From Spirogloea muscicola (taxonomy: Eukaryota > Streptophyta > Zygnematophyceae > Spirogloeales > Spirogloeaceae): DNA of 37,538 nt. Location of the stretch: contig WELB01000276.1 in assembly GCA_009602725.1 (NCBI GenBank), positions 117,069 through 154,606 of the forward strand, written 5' to 3'. Below are positions 1 to 33,970 of this stretch, one piece after another (position 1 is the stretch's first letter; every line of letters starts with the position of its first letter). The translations under genes and the position numbers were made by a program. The notes beneath the pieces are model-generated. The model was given only the letters and a program-made list of their open reading frames with translations, ran no database searches and was not told the origin of the DNA.

Positions 1-1
1 C

Positions 2-20454
<20,453 letters not shown>

Positions 20455-21284
20455 AGCACACAAGGACACAGAGGACTTACAGCAAGCTCTGCTTGCTGCA
20501 GAGCTGCTGCAGCAAGCGTCCTGCAGGTCTCCTATCATGCTATCTTGCATGAATCTGCGCAAGCTTCTGACACCTTCAGCTAAAGCTTTGCTTGCTAGCC
20601 ACCCCCATACCTCTATGACAACTTGTATGGATTGTGCTCCGCATGTACAAGATCATGCGCACGGTGAAAGCCGGCCAGCCTCTTGTGTACATGACATTGC
20701 CACTGCCTGTGATAGAGTTGCCACATGCTGCGGACTTAATTGTTACTACCAGTATGACCTGACAGAGATTCTTCACATGTGCAGCACTTGTGAAGCCGTC
20801 CTCATTCGGGAGGGTATTTGTACACGTGGATGCACCTCTCTTAAACTCTTCATAACCGAGGAGAAGCGCAGCGTGTGAAAACCCGGCAATACCGAGTATC
20901 AAGAGCAAAGAAGAGCAATCATGGTGGCAGGGTAGTTGTTGAACTGGTAAAGTTGAGGGCTTGGCAAAGACCTGTGGTTTTGCCACTAAGGCCTCAAAAT
21001 GCCCAATGGAGCCCAATGAAGGTCTCATTGGGTTGCCAGCCTCTATATGCCGACTCATCGAGACCATCTTCTGCAGGCCCTGCTAAGTCACCATGCAACG
21101 GTGATTTGACAAGCTAATTCCTTCCTCGACCTGCCTGCGGAGTGAAGGAGTTCTGCGAGTACATCCAAGGCCTAAGGAGATTAGGGCTTCTGTATAAATC
21201 TTTGATGGCTTGTCACAAGGTGCCCTGTCACCGAAATACAACCTGTCAGACAAGCAGTACCGAAGACCTCACCCACACTGGGAC
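20455..21284. other. Convergent 3' intergenic space, SMG1/PPOX
   Basis: Holds the 3' UTRs of two converging genes. Open frames here (for example 20408-20878 +, 20576-21067 -) have no domain-like content and run across the SMG1 stop or the opposite strand. I see no RNA gene and no clear poly(A) signal in it. Confidence 0.6.
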
Positions 21285-24200
21285 TCAAGCCACGGCAGTC
21301 TTGGAAGCCATCGAGGCCACCTCAGCCGCACTTTCATAAGCAGCCTCCACGCATCTGCCCAACGCTACGCCTGCTACGTAGTTGCCACCCAAAAGAAGGC
21401 CATCCAGCCCAGCATCCTGCGCAGGGTTGTGGTCGACTTTTGTGCTAGTTAGTGTATGTGACATGATGAGCATCCTGAGTAAGGCGGAAGTAAGAGCTGG
21501 ACTCGCGCCTGCTTAGGGCGTTATCATAAGGATACTCTCAAGATGCCTAATCATTAACGGCCCAGCAAGCAGAAGTGTAAATCCCTGCCTGCCTCAGGGC
21601 AACCATGGCAAGGATGCAGGGGGCCAGAATAGCAACACAAGCAATGGACCAAGCTACACTGGAGTATTGGACCTTCATCCGAAAGCTGACCTTGAGTCCC
21701 TGGCGAGCCTCCTCGAGCGTGTCAAGGTGGCCTACATTAAACTGAGGGATGGCAGTTGGCCAAACTCGGCAGCCATGGGCTGTAGGGGATGGGGCATCGT
21801 CCCTCAGCAGCATGGTTCGCAAGTCTTTGTCAACAGCTGCTACAATTGCATCTTCACCCTGCAGTGGTCGGCGAGACTGATTTCAGTGAGGGGCACTCAT
21901 GCAACATAGTAGAGGCAGTCTGCCATAGCCTGTACAATCTTCTCATCTCATCCACTGCAAATGACAGTGTGAAGCCATGTGAACGATAGCAGGAAGAGCA
22001 TCGAAACTATATGTTGGAACAACTATTTAGGGGATACGCAGGATTGAACATGCCTTGGTAGTAATCTCCTCATTTGTGGCTCCACCGATGTAGCACAAGA
22101 GGAGTGTGCGACCCTTGGGAGCTCTGTTTGGAAACAGAGATGAGCTGTAGATAGTACCTGCATGATTTTCCAACAGCAAGGTTCCAGATACAAGTCAAGG
22201 CAGCATGAGTGCAGGGCCCTTGCTTCAACATCTGCTTAGATTGGCACTTCAAAATGTCTGTGCATCATATATTGCTTGCTCACTTCCTACCTCAATTGAC
22301 AAAGATAGCAGGGCCACTCTCTCAACAACAGACTGACCTAGGGTCTGAATGCCTTGACTTCGGGGATGGAGCTGCCCAAAGCCTTTGAGCTCTCCGTTGA
22401 CCAATCGATCTTCTCTGATGGCAGAAGTTGGGTAAGAGACAGTGACGGCACAGACTGGCGGATAGTAAAATTTCGCCAAGGCATCAGCTGCACGCGGCTG
22501 CACGATTTGAACAGGTAGGCGATCAGCGACAATTGAAGAGCTTCAGAATGGCACATGAATGAATCTGTATGTATTCCTAAGAATGGAAGTTCATAAATTT
22601 ACGAAGTCTGTGGAGTCGGGCTGGGTAATCACAGCTTGTTGCAGCCAAAAGCATGGGCCATCAGCTAGAGGAGGAAGGTGAGCAGATACCGCTGTTGGCC
22701 GCAGAATTTTGCTGGCGATCCTAGAAGGTACGGTGAGGATGACCTTCTTGGCCAGGACTGTCTGTGGACCCGAGGGGGTGCTGTATGATAATCTGAAACC
22801 TTCCTCAGTCTTGTTGATGTCGACCAGCTCCCATCTCACCTTCACCTTCTCTCCAAGCCTAGTGACAGGAATGAATTTGAGATGCAGATGAGACAGCAGC
22901 AAAAGCCTGGCAGAACTCGACAGACATGCAAGTGTGCACGTGTGCTAGTGGAGGGAACAGAAGCTGGGAGTGTGCAGGAACATGAAGGTTTTAAACCTGT
23001 GGACCTGGATGCAGGGGCGGAGGACAGGAGAGGCTTCTGGAGAGCCTTACTGAGCAGCAATGGCATTAGGGAGAGTGCTGAGGCCCCTCTTGAAAGACCC
23101 GACCGTCTGGCCCTTGACCACAGGCAACCTCCTGCACAGCACTTGGCGGAGGCGGACAATGAGGACAAACCATCAAGGCCCAGAGCAGCTTGAATTGCCC
23201 AGAGCAGCGGCTCTTGGAGGACAAGCTTCCATCTCCTCGCCTCACTTTGGTAACACAAGCCGTGGGAGAGATATCATCCCGCATCCAAGGAGCCCGAGCC
23301 CACTGCAGGCCGACGACTGTTGGAAGCAAGGCCGAGATCCTCACGGGTCGGGGGGCGGAGGGGGGTTGGCGCGGCGGTCCTGGATGAGCTGCAGGCTTCC
23401 TCCCACGATGCTGCCTCCAATCTGCTCCAGCCTCCACACCTTTCCAAATGCTGCTTTCATGCTGAGCTTGGAGGGGTCGCCGGCATACACGCCTGGGGCA
23501 ACGCGTGGGAGACGGAAGAGCAGGAAGTGTCTTGAAGTGAATACTTGCCAATCGCCAGAAACCCTCAAACACAGAGGCATGCAGCATAGCTTGCCGGAGC
23601 TCCATGCGGTCTTGTCGTCAGCAGCATAGGAACAAAGGGCGTGCAAAGTGCCACTTGGCAGCAGCTTCGAGGTGATCGGAGCTGTGTGCTGTGGGCCCGC
23701 ATCCCAGCAGCGACCAGGAGAGGTGGTCCCGTGACGTGCACTGTGCGCTCTCGACCTGCATTGGGCTGTCGTGAGCACAGCCCGAGGTCTGGCTGCTCAA
23801 GTCGGGTGATCCCAGCACTTCCAAGGTCAGCGTTGCGCACCGGAGCAGAAGGGCTCGATGAGGCGCTCGAACACCTCGGCGCCCAGGTTGCGGCGCACAA
23901 ACTCCTCCACGCTCTCCTCCTTGCCGGCGGGCGGCGGCGGGCGGAGGCCCGCGGCGCCGAGGCCGGCGCGGAGCTTGCCCCAGGGGGTCAGGAGGTCGAA
24001 GAAGGGCAGGTCGGCGGGGCCGGCGGGCACGGGCCGCAGGCGGCCGCGCCACAGCACGAAGCGCGGGCTGTCGGGGTCGCCCAGCACCAGCTCGCCCAGG
24101 AGGCCACTGTCGGCGGCCATGGTGAGCATCGCCGTGTTGGGCTGGAAGCTGTTGGGGCCCTCCTCCCACAGATACCCCCCCGCCTCGTCCGCCACCGTCG

Positions 24201-24316
24201 TCACGTTGCCGCCCACGCGCGCGCCCGCCTCCGTCACCAGCAGCCGCGGCACCGCCGCGCCGTGCCGCGTCGCCAGCGCCTGCGCCGTGCACAGCCCCGN
24301 CGCGGAGCGCCGCCAT
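21285..24316 (-). CDS. PPOX: Protoporphyrinogen IX oxidase, plastid type (N-terminus broken by an N)
   Basis: It oxidises protoporphyrinogen IX to protoporphyrin IX, the last step shared by haem and chlorophyll synthesis, with FAD as cofactor. Exons in gene order are 24297-23841, 23492-23345, 23131-23051, 22858-22690, 22497-22338, 22157-22054, 21858-21691 and 21416-21285, and every phase matches. They give about 473 residues with family hallmarks: EEGPNSFQPNTAML, DLPFFDLLTPWGKLRAG, ESVEEFVRRNLGAEVFERL, KGQTVGSFKRGL, ELKGFGQLHPRSQG and the C-terminal LLLGGNYVAGVALGRCVEAA. The FAD-binding glycine motif normally just before SGLCTAQAL is absent: an N at 24300 interrupts it. An ATG at 24314-24316 (MAALR) may be the start of a transit peptide, with the rest lost in the N. 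The intron after 22054 begins GC, not GT. Confidence 0.92.
24300..24300. other. Single N interrupting PPOX first exon
   Basis: The base is unresolved, and the coding sequence jumps from MAALR-type sequence directly to SGLCTAQ without the expected dinucleotide-binding strand and glycine loop. The N probably stands for a longer missing piece. Confidence 0.75.
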
Positions 24317-24908
24317 GGCCGCCGCGGGGCGCCCGGGCCGGCGCGGGGGGGGGAGATAAGGGCGGGGCCTCGTCGCGGCCTCGCTCGGCTGGGAATGGGC
24401 ACTCCCACTCCTGTAGGCCCCTTGTCCTACCCTCGCTGCTGCCTCTGGCTCTGTCCAGGGGACCCACTTCCAGGACCCTAGCCTCTCTGATTTGCGGCTG
24501 CTTAGCAGGGGTTACTGAGTAATTTGTAGCTGCTTTCTTTCTTTGTGTGCTTTGGTTTCTTAGCGCTTCCTCTGGCTTCCTCTGGCCCCCTTCTCTATCC
24601 TACCGGCGGGCTGGCTTTGTCGTTGTGTGCCGGCCGAGCCTGGGGACCTGGGCCTTGGGCCTTGGGGCCGCGCTCTTCTCCTCTGGCCCCTGCGGACCTT
24701 GTCAACTCTTCCACTTGCGAGCGCCACCTTCACACCTTGGGGCGGCCCTCGGCCATCCCTGCTCGGTTGGCTGGCCAGTCCCCCTTGCCGACCTGCTTCT
24801 CCCTCCTGGCAGTACGTGCTGGCTTTGCTCTGGCCTCCCTCGTTTCCTTCGCACCGCGCCGTCACGCTCTTTGCACTCGGCCGTCTTAGCCTCCCCCGCC
24901 ACAGCCCG

Positions 24909-24931
24909 CGCCCCCATTGGGAGAGCCACTT
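24909..24931 (-). repeat. CCCAATGGGGG-type block, minus-strand copy
   Basis: Read on the minus strand, these 23 bases are identical to 33791-33813 on the plus strand. Related sequence adjoins the hairpins at 30039, 30173 and 30679. Confidence 0.9.
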
Positions 24932-25070
24932 GTCTCCCATCTCGCAACACTCGCTTTTCCTCCCTGTCAGCAGCCACTTCAACACCGCCCCCCCCCCCGC
25001 CCCTGGTCCTTGTCCTTCTTCTGTGGGCTGGCCCTAACGCGGCTCCATTGGACCTTCTTCATTCTGTTGT

Positions 25071-25090
25071 GGGCTGGCTTTTCCCAGCCC
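25071..25090 (-). repeat. Foldback repeat hairpin copy
   Basis: GGGCTG, an 8-base loop GCTTTTCC, then CAGCCC, followed by a CTCGCCCCC stretch. Same family as the hairpins at 30039, 30173 and 30679. Confidence 0.85.
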
Positions 25091-25520
25091 TCGCCCCCTC
25101 TGGAAGCGCTGCTTCCATGCCAAGCGCTGCTAATGTAGCAACTAAGCTAAAGCTATTGCATTGAAAAGCACCCACTATGATAAGTTCTTGCCAGCCCTCG
25201 GCCCACTAGGAAATGCTGCGTCTCCGACAGATGCACCGCCTGCCCGCTACCGAGATGACCGCGCAAATGTCTCTGCTGGCGCACAGCGACGTGTCTAGAC
25301 GCTGTGCAGCTGGAAGCGTGCCTCCCTCAGCGTCGGCAGGCCCTCCACCCCCTCCAGCACCATCGGCCGCTTCTCGCCCTCGGGCTTGGACACCCAGATC
25401 CTGCACAGGTCAGCCCGCTCGCTCAGACCCTGTCACACCTTCTTCAGCAGGCGGCTGCTATCACGACACAAGCTCGAGGCGCCGCTGCCTCTCTATCCGT
25501 TCCCAAGTGCTGCCGGCGCG

Positions 25521-29705
<4,185 letters not shown>

Positions 29706-29706
29706 N
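29706..29706. other. Single N at the 5' end of the GH31 gene
   Basis: Unresolved base in very GC-rich sequence, immediately before the frame that begins RHGLAFDCEGG. A candidate start ATG at 29842-29840 is in a different frame, which would be reconciled if the N stands for a stretch of unknown length. Confidence 0.7.
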
Positions 29707-29871
29707 TCCGAGCTCCGAGCTCCGAGGCAAGCCGCCCTGCTCGTCCCGTCGCTGTCCTGCTGACAGGCAGAAAGGCAGGCGCGGGTACGGAGGAGCGGAA
29801 ATCAATGCGGGGCCCTGTGCGGCCCACGGCTGAGGGCAGCATCCGCCCCTGCGCTCTTGCGGCACCGCGGG

Positions 29872-30077
29872 GATAGTTTCCCGGCAGCTGGTCTGTCGGA
29901 TCTGAGGCTACTCACTCGTACCTACTGACTGATCCGTCCTCCCCCTGTTTAGGGGGCTGGCAGTTTACAGCCGATTTTTTAATATCAGCAGCCGCTTGTG
30001 TTTAGGGTTCTAGGTCCGACCCCTTGTCAATTCTTTTTGGGCTGGCTTATCACAGCCCTTGCCCCCATTTGGAGTGC
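29872..30077 (+). repeat. Diverged tandem duplication, copy 1
   Basis: 29872-29947 aligns without gaps to 30525-30600 (76 bases, 7 mismatches), and 30021-30077 to 30661-30717 (57 bases, 1 mismatch). The offsets are 653 and 640 bases, so these look like the ends of one repeated unit with a small indel between them. Confidence 0.9.
30039..30058 (-). repeat. Foldback repeat hairpin copy
   Basis: GGGCTG, loop GCTTATCA, CAGCCC, followed by TTGCCCCCATTTGGAGTGC. Identical hairpin to 30679-30698. Confidence 0.88.
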
Positions 30078-30163
30078 TCCTCCCCATTCTTCCTGTTCTG
30101 ACACAGCATCTTCCGGCCCCTTTGTAGCTGCTCGTCGCTTGTGGCCCCTCCAAACCTTTGTCA

Positions 30164-30261
30164 ATTCTTTCTGGGCTGGCTTTTCGCAGCCCTTGCCCCC
30201 ATTGGGAAGAGATGCTCGCCCATAGAGAAGAGGGGGCTGGCAAAGCCAGCCCAGAAAGAAT
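30164..30261. repeat. MITE-like foldback element
   Basis: A 19-base left arm at 30164-30182 is repeated exactly inverted at 30243-30261, with a 60-base core between. The left arm overlaps a hairpin at 30173-30192 (loop GCTTTTCG). The right side holds a second small hairpin, GGGCTGGC-AAA-GCCAGCCC. The block GCTCGCCCATAGAGAAGAGG in its core occurs again at about 30329-30348. No coding capacity is visible. Confidence 0.85.
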
Positions 30262-30524
30262 GGACAATGTCCAAAGCCAAAGAAAGAGATGCCGAAGAAG
30301 GACTACACTACCAAACACAACAGAGAGTGCTCGCCCATAGAGAAGAGGGGCTGGCAAAGCCCATAGGGAGTGCCACTTCTTCTTTTCTTGACTTCGACGC
30401 AGCTGGCTCGTGGGCTCAGGTATACCGGATGAGATTGTCAGTGTCCCTCCAGCGATCCATGGCCCATGCTCTACATCTGCGTGCTGGCCGTGCTCTCGCT
30501 GCGGCCTCTAGCTTTCGGCAGGGA

Positions 30525-30717
30525 GATAGTTTTCCGGCAGCTAGTCTGTCGGATCTGCGGCTCCTCACTCGTAACTACTGAGTGATCCATCCTCCCCCTG
30601 TGCTGACATGACATCTTCAGGCCCTTCTGTAGCTGCTCAACGCTTGTCGGCCCCTCCGAACCCTTGTCACTTCTTTTTGGGCTGGCTTATCACAGCCCTT
30701 GCCCCCATTTGGAGTGC
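30525..30717 (+). repeat. Diverged tandem duplication, copy 2
   Basis: Partner of 29872-30077. This copy ends with the foldback hairpin at 30679-30698 and the CCCCCATTTGGAGTG block, just upstream of the AE7 gene. Confidence 0.9.
30679..30698 (-). repeat. Foldback repeat hairpin copy
   Basis: GGGCTG, loop GCTTATCA, CAGCCC, about 210 bases upstream of the AE7 start codon. Followed by the CCCCCATTTGGAGTGCCACTT block. Confidence 0.88.
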
Positions 30718-30907
30718 CACTTCTCTCTTTTCGGACCTCTACCTGAGCGGGCTAGGTTAGCAGCAGGTGATGATGCCCACCCGTCGGTCTGCTTGCCTCG
30801 TCCTGTACCTGGCCACTCAGGCCCTCCAGGCACCCTACGCGGCACTTCACTCCCCTCGCCGCCGCGCTGCCCCTGGCCTGGCGCCGCGCCTCCCCGCGCC
30901 CCCTCCC

Positions 30908-32290
30908 ATGGTGGCCCCTTCCCCGCCCGCCGGCGGCGCCCTCATCAACCCCACCCCCGTCCTGCACGCTCGCAAGCCGCGTGCCCCGCCCTCGCGCCCT
31001 CCTCCCCCCGCTGCCCCGGGCGCCTCCCCAGACGCCGACGCTCCCGACGCCCCCGACGCCTTTGACGCCCTTGAGATCTTCGATATCCTCTCCGCTTCCA
31101 CCTCTTCACCTCGCCCGCGCCTTGCCTGCCCTCATCCTGCTGTCCCCTGTCCGGCGACTCTATGTGGCTTGCCCTTGACCCCCTAAGCACAGCACCTGCG
31201 GGATATCACTGACCCGGAGCACCCGTACTCGCTTGAGCAGCTCAACGTCGTCTCTGAAGAGGCCATCTCTGTTGACGACCTCAAGAGCCACGTCTTGTGA
31301 GAACAGAGAACCCTCTCCCCTTGCCTCTCCTCTCCCCCCAAATACCCCCTTACTTTTCAATTACCCCCTATACCATTGCCTACCCCACTTCTTGCCCACA
31401 GCACAATCATATGCTTGCAGCTCTGCTTGTCGCACACCTGGATTGCTCTGGTCGTAAACTCGGAGGAGGTCAAAGTCCAAGGTGCGAAAGACTTGGCAGC
31501 AGACAAGGATTTGACTAAGACCAACTCAAGCCAGTTAGGCAGTCTGAGATGCACAGAGTTGGATTCTAGTCCGCAGCGCAATCATGTGCAACTTTGATCC
31601 AGCTGAAGGTGGACTGCTGCTCTTGTTGTCAGGGTGGAGTTTACGCCGACAGTACAGCACTGCAGCATGGCGACCCTGATTGGCCTCTGCGTGCGCGTCA
31701 AATTATTGCGGTCCCTTCCATCACGGTTCAAGGTTGTTCATAGTCTCTATAAGCTTGACTCCATGTCCAGGTGTGGCTTGGGGGGGGAGGGGGTGGGGGG
31801 GGCGGTGGGGGTGCTTTGATTACGAGGGTCTGCTTGACAGCCTCATATTGTCATCGCCAGTCAGCACAATTGTTGTCCTGAAGATCCTTTGTGCTTGAGC
31901 GCTGCAAGGCATCAGGGGGCCCTGTTTGGTGCACCTAAGTGGTGGACCAGTCAAGATAATGCGTCCAAAGACATGTGGTGCAGGTGGATATACGAGTAGC
32001 GCCTGGCAGCCATGCTTCAGAGGCAGCTGGTGAGTCTGCATTTTGCTGGCATCTGCTTTGCAGCTGATGAAAATTTCTGCTTGGAAAGCCATCAAAGGAT
32101 GACGTCATGATGCAAAAGTGAGAGTTGTGCTGTTGATGTTGAGCGACCTGGTCAGTCTGACACAGCACATTTGCTGGGAGCGTTGTCAGTGAACAAGCAG
32201 CTGAACGATAAGGAGAGAGTGGCCGCAGCACTTGAAAACCCGTCCCTTTTGGCCATGGTTGACCAGTGCTTGGCTGCTAGCGAATCTTGA
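30908..32290 (+). CDS. AE7: MIP18 family protein AE7/CIAO2B, cytosolic iron-sulfur assembly targeting factor
   Basis: This factor acts with MMS19 and CIAO1 to deliver iron-sulfur clusters to nuclear and cytosolic enzymes such as DNA polymerases and helicases. Exons 30908-31082, 31191-31296, 31633-31732, 31984-32029 and 32190-32290 join in phase to 175 residues (family about 160). The start ATG is chosen because it gives the family-type N-terminus [15 protein letters not shown]; upstream in-frame codons look non-conserved. Hallmarks are [37 protein letters not shown] with the conserved reactive Cys, [12 protein letters not shown], and the C-terminal [19 protein letters not shown] ending in TGA. 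Exon 1 carries an Ala/Pro/Asp-rich insertion absent from typical members. Intron 1 has AT-AC borders; without that splice the conserved LEIF-[ED]-H-[LI]-RDI segment cannot be built. Confidence 0.93.
31083..31190 (+). other. Putative U12-type AT-AC intron (AE7 intron 1)
   Basis: The 5' end reads ATATCCTCT (U12 consensus ATATCCTTT). A branch-site-like CCTTGAC lies at 31173-31179 with its A 12 bases from the end, and the 3' end is CAC at 31188-31190 with no pyrimidine tract. Splicing here gives G plus AG, a Glu, so the protein reads [16 protein letters not shown], contiguous with the family. The only plausible GT-AG alternative (GT at 31142, AG at 31192) keeps 19 extra residues inside this conserved segment. 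Confidence 0.8.
31780..31811 (+). repeat. G-rich tract in AE7 intron 3
   Basis: An almost pure run of G broken by single A, T and C bases, on the coding strand of intron 31733-31983. It has at least four G-runs and could form a G-quadruplex in DNA or pre-mRNA. Confidence 0.85.
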
Positions 32291-32686
32291 CCAGGTACCT
32301 TGCAGATTAACATACATTGAATCTTTCAAGGCGGCACAGCCGCCGCCTCAAGCTGCTAGCACTGCTTGGCTCCACTATGCTTGTACACAGATGTGCAGGT
32401 CTGAAGAGGACAAGGTGAACTGTATTCCAGTTCCCATTTGAGATCAGCCGATTTTTTCCATGCCTCCGACCTGGAGCTTGAATGAGAGGTTCAGCACGCC
32501 TGCACTTACTTACTTGCTGTGAGCGGCAGCTTAAGAGAAGCTCCAAGGGCTAAGCAAGGAAGCTGCGTGAGCAGCAATATGGAAGTGAAACCTTAAAGCT
32601 TAACTGCACCATCGAAGAGAAGCGGCCTCTGAGTGCATGATAGTCCTGGCCGGCCTTTAAGCTTCCTGTGACATCAGTGTCTGCAG

Positions 32687-32881
32687 GCTGCTGCATGGTA
32701 CTGCTTGGTCAACTGCTGTTCAGATGCACTTGGACCTCCTGTGGCCCAATACGATGATGAGTGGATGCTCTTTGAGCACCCTGCTCACTATGGCCTCGGC
32801 AGATGGCATTGTGTCAGCCTCTCAGACACGGGCCTGGCACTCGAAGGAGCGAACTCAGAGGAGCAAGAACAGGCTTGGTGA
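32687..32881 (+). other. Candidate terminal exon of an unknown gene
   Basis: After an acceptor-like TGTCTGCAG the frame runs 64 codons to a TGA, with a balanced composition that includes AQYDDEWMLFEHPAHYGLGR. This looks more like protein than the surrounding frames. I could not find matching upstream exons or a start codon, so it may be a chance open frame or a gene remnant. Confidence 0.25.
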
Positions 32882-33205
32882 GGCGTGAGCCGAGGCAGCG
32901 AGGTTAAGTACACACTGGTTACGAAGGACGGAGTGGCGTGCCTCGGCACTGATGTGAGCAAATTATTATTGCAAGCAGCTCCGGAGGGCGTGACGAGCGG
33001 AGGGCGAGGCGGTGGCGGGCAGCAAGGATGAACAGCATGTGCAGAATGACAGAAGGCCAGAGCGACCGAAGACAGGAGTGTGGGGGGAGGGGGAGGGCCT
33101 GGAGGACCGCGCAACTTTGCTAGAAGGAAGCGCGAGCACCTTGGCTGCGCAATCCTTCTGGTCTGGCCGCCACAGCCATAGCCATCACTTAGGAGAAAGA
33201 AGAAG

Positions 33206-33280
33206 CTCTTCCAAGGGGGGCGAGGGCTGTGAAAAAGCAGCTCCTCTACAAGGGCGAGGGCTGCTAGAAAGCTCTTCCAG
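33206..33280 (+). repeat. Two degenerate foldback repeat copies
   Basis: GCTCTTCCAAGGGGGGCGAGGGCTG followed by TGAAAAAGCAG, then a second GGGCGAGGGCTGCTAGAAAGC copy. Same block order as the minus-strand copies at 24.9-25.1 and 30.0-30.7 kb, but on the plus strand and worn. Confidence 0.65.
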
Positions 33281-33790
33281 AGGAGCCGGCAGCTAGCTGT
33301 TCTGAATGGCGGCTGCTGCTGACGAGGGTCTACTGAGCACCCACATGACTTCATCCAACCCCCTCCTCCTTCCCTCAGCCGGCACTGATACGTCAGCCCA
33401 ATCTTGGTATAGGGCTTCGCTTCGTGTAGCCCCCATCCTTTGCACTTGCTTTTGCCTGAAGAAATAGCTCATTCACTGTAAGGCAATGGCCGTGGGAAGC
33501 CAGCCTAAAGAGTTGTACCTGTAACGCCTTGGTTCGGCCTCCCTTTCAGTTCATGCAAAGTGCCCGCCGTCCTCCATTCATGGTAGCCAACTGTGCAGCT
33601 GTATGGTATAGCGCTGGAAGAGCTTACTTCTTTCCCCTTCGGAGCTTGTCACTTCCTTGTCCAGCGTCCACTTGCGCCTTGCCAACCTTCCCAGACCTTG
33701 TACATTCCTGAGCGTACCAGTCACAGCCATCGCCCTTTTCTGCAGAAGTCCATTCGTTTGGGCAGACCTGACAGCCGTTGCCTTACAAGA

Positions 33791-33841
33791 AAGTGGCTCT
33801 CCCAATGGGGGCGAGCCCCGAAGAGCTGTCTCTTCGGGGCT
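33791..33841 (+). promoter_or_regulatory. Repeat block plus perfect 12-bp stem-loop upstream of the 33.97-kb gene
   Basis: 33791-33813 is the plus-strand copy of the 23-base block also present at 24909-24931. It runs into a perfect stem, 33814-33825 with 33830-33841, closed by the loop CTGT. The structure ends 129 bases before the predicted start codon. I infer a promoter-linked or mobile-derived element; no function is shown. Confidence 0.7.
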
Positions 33842-33970
33842 GGCCAGCGACGGCCGTCGCCCTCACAGTCGTTCGCCCCTGATTGTGGGTAGAGCGGTCT
33901 TCCGTCGGACGCTCCTGGGCCGTCAAGCCCGGCGCGGCCCACGCGGGCTGTGCAGCTGCCGCCCCCCGGC

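Larger units (their letters stand above)
24317..25520. other. Intergenic space upstream of PPOX, repeat-rich
   Basis: No coding frame here is convincing. Long frames such as 24547-25164 are low-complexity, Pro/Ser/Leu-rich by-products of C/T-rich sequence. It holds the PPOX upstream region and two copies of the foldback repeat family (24909-24931 and 25071-25090), a C-run near 24990 and the 3' flank of the GH31 gene. Confidence 0.6.
29707..30907. promoter_or_regulatory. Divergent promoter space between GH31 and AE7, repeat-rich
   Basis: The two genes are transcribed away from each other, so this stretch should hold both promoters (and the lost GH31 N-terminal codons). It contains a diverged ~650-bp tandem duplication, three hairpin copies and a foldback element, listed separately. 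I see no convincing TATA box. An in-frame extension of AE7 exon 1 reaches back to 30767 but does not resemble the family. Confidence 0.55.
32291..33970. other. Intergenic space between AE7 and the 33.97-kb gene
   Basis: Holds the AE7 3' UTR, one weak coding candidate (32687-32881), two degenerate foldback copies around 33206-33280, and the upstream region of the next gene with a strong stem-loop. TGTAA, the usual green-algal poly(A) signal, occurs near 33476 and 33516. The minus-strand open frame 32788-33354 is Pro/Ser/Leu-rich without family features and I do not call it. Confidence 0.5.

Noticed and set aside
23641-24522. 293-codon plus-strand open frame
   Set aside because: It is the shadow of the GC-rich PPOX first exon, which has clear family motifs on the minus strand.
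24547-25164. 205-codon plus-strand open frame
   Set aside because: C/T-rich low-complexity sequence containing the foldback repeats; composition is that of the DNA and not of a protein family.
30767-30907. 47-codon N-terminal extension of AE7
   Set aside because: In frame, but the family N-terminus begins near the ATG at 30908 and the extension overlaps the promoter space.
31142-31192. Alternative GT-AG intron 1 for AE7
   Set aside because: It stays in frame but keeps 19 unconserved residues between LEIFD and HLRDI, inside a segment that is contiguous in the family, and the donor GTCCCC is poor.
32788-33354. 188-codon minus-strand open frame
   Set aside because: Pro/Ser/Leu/Arg-rich without domain-like pattern, covering the foldback repeat copies; no splice or family support.
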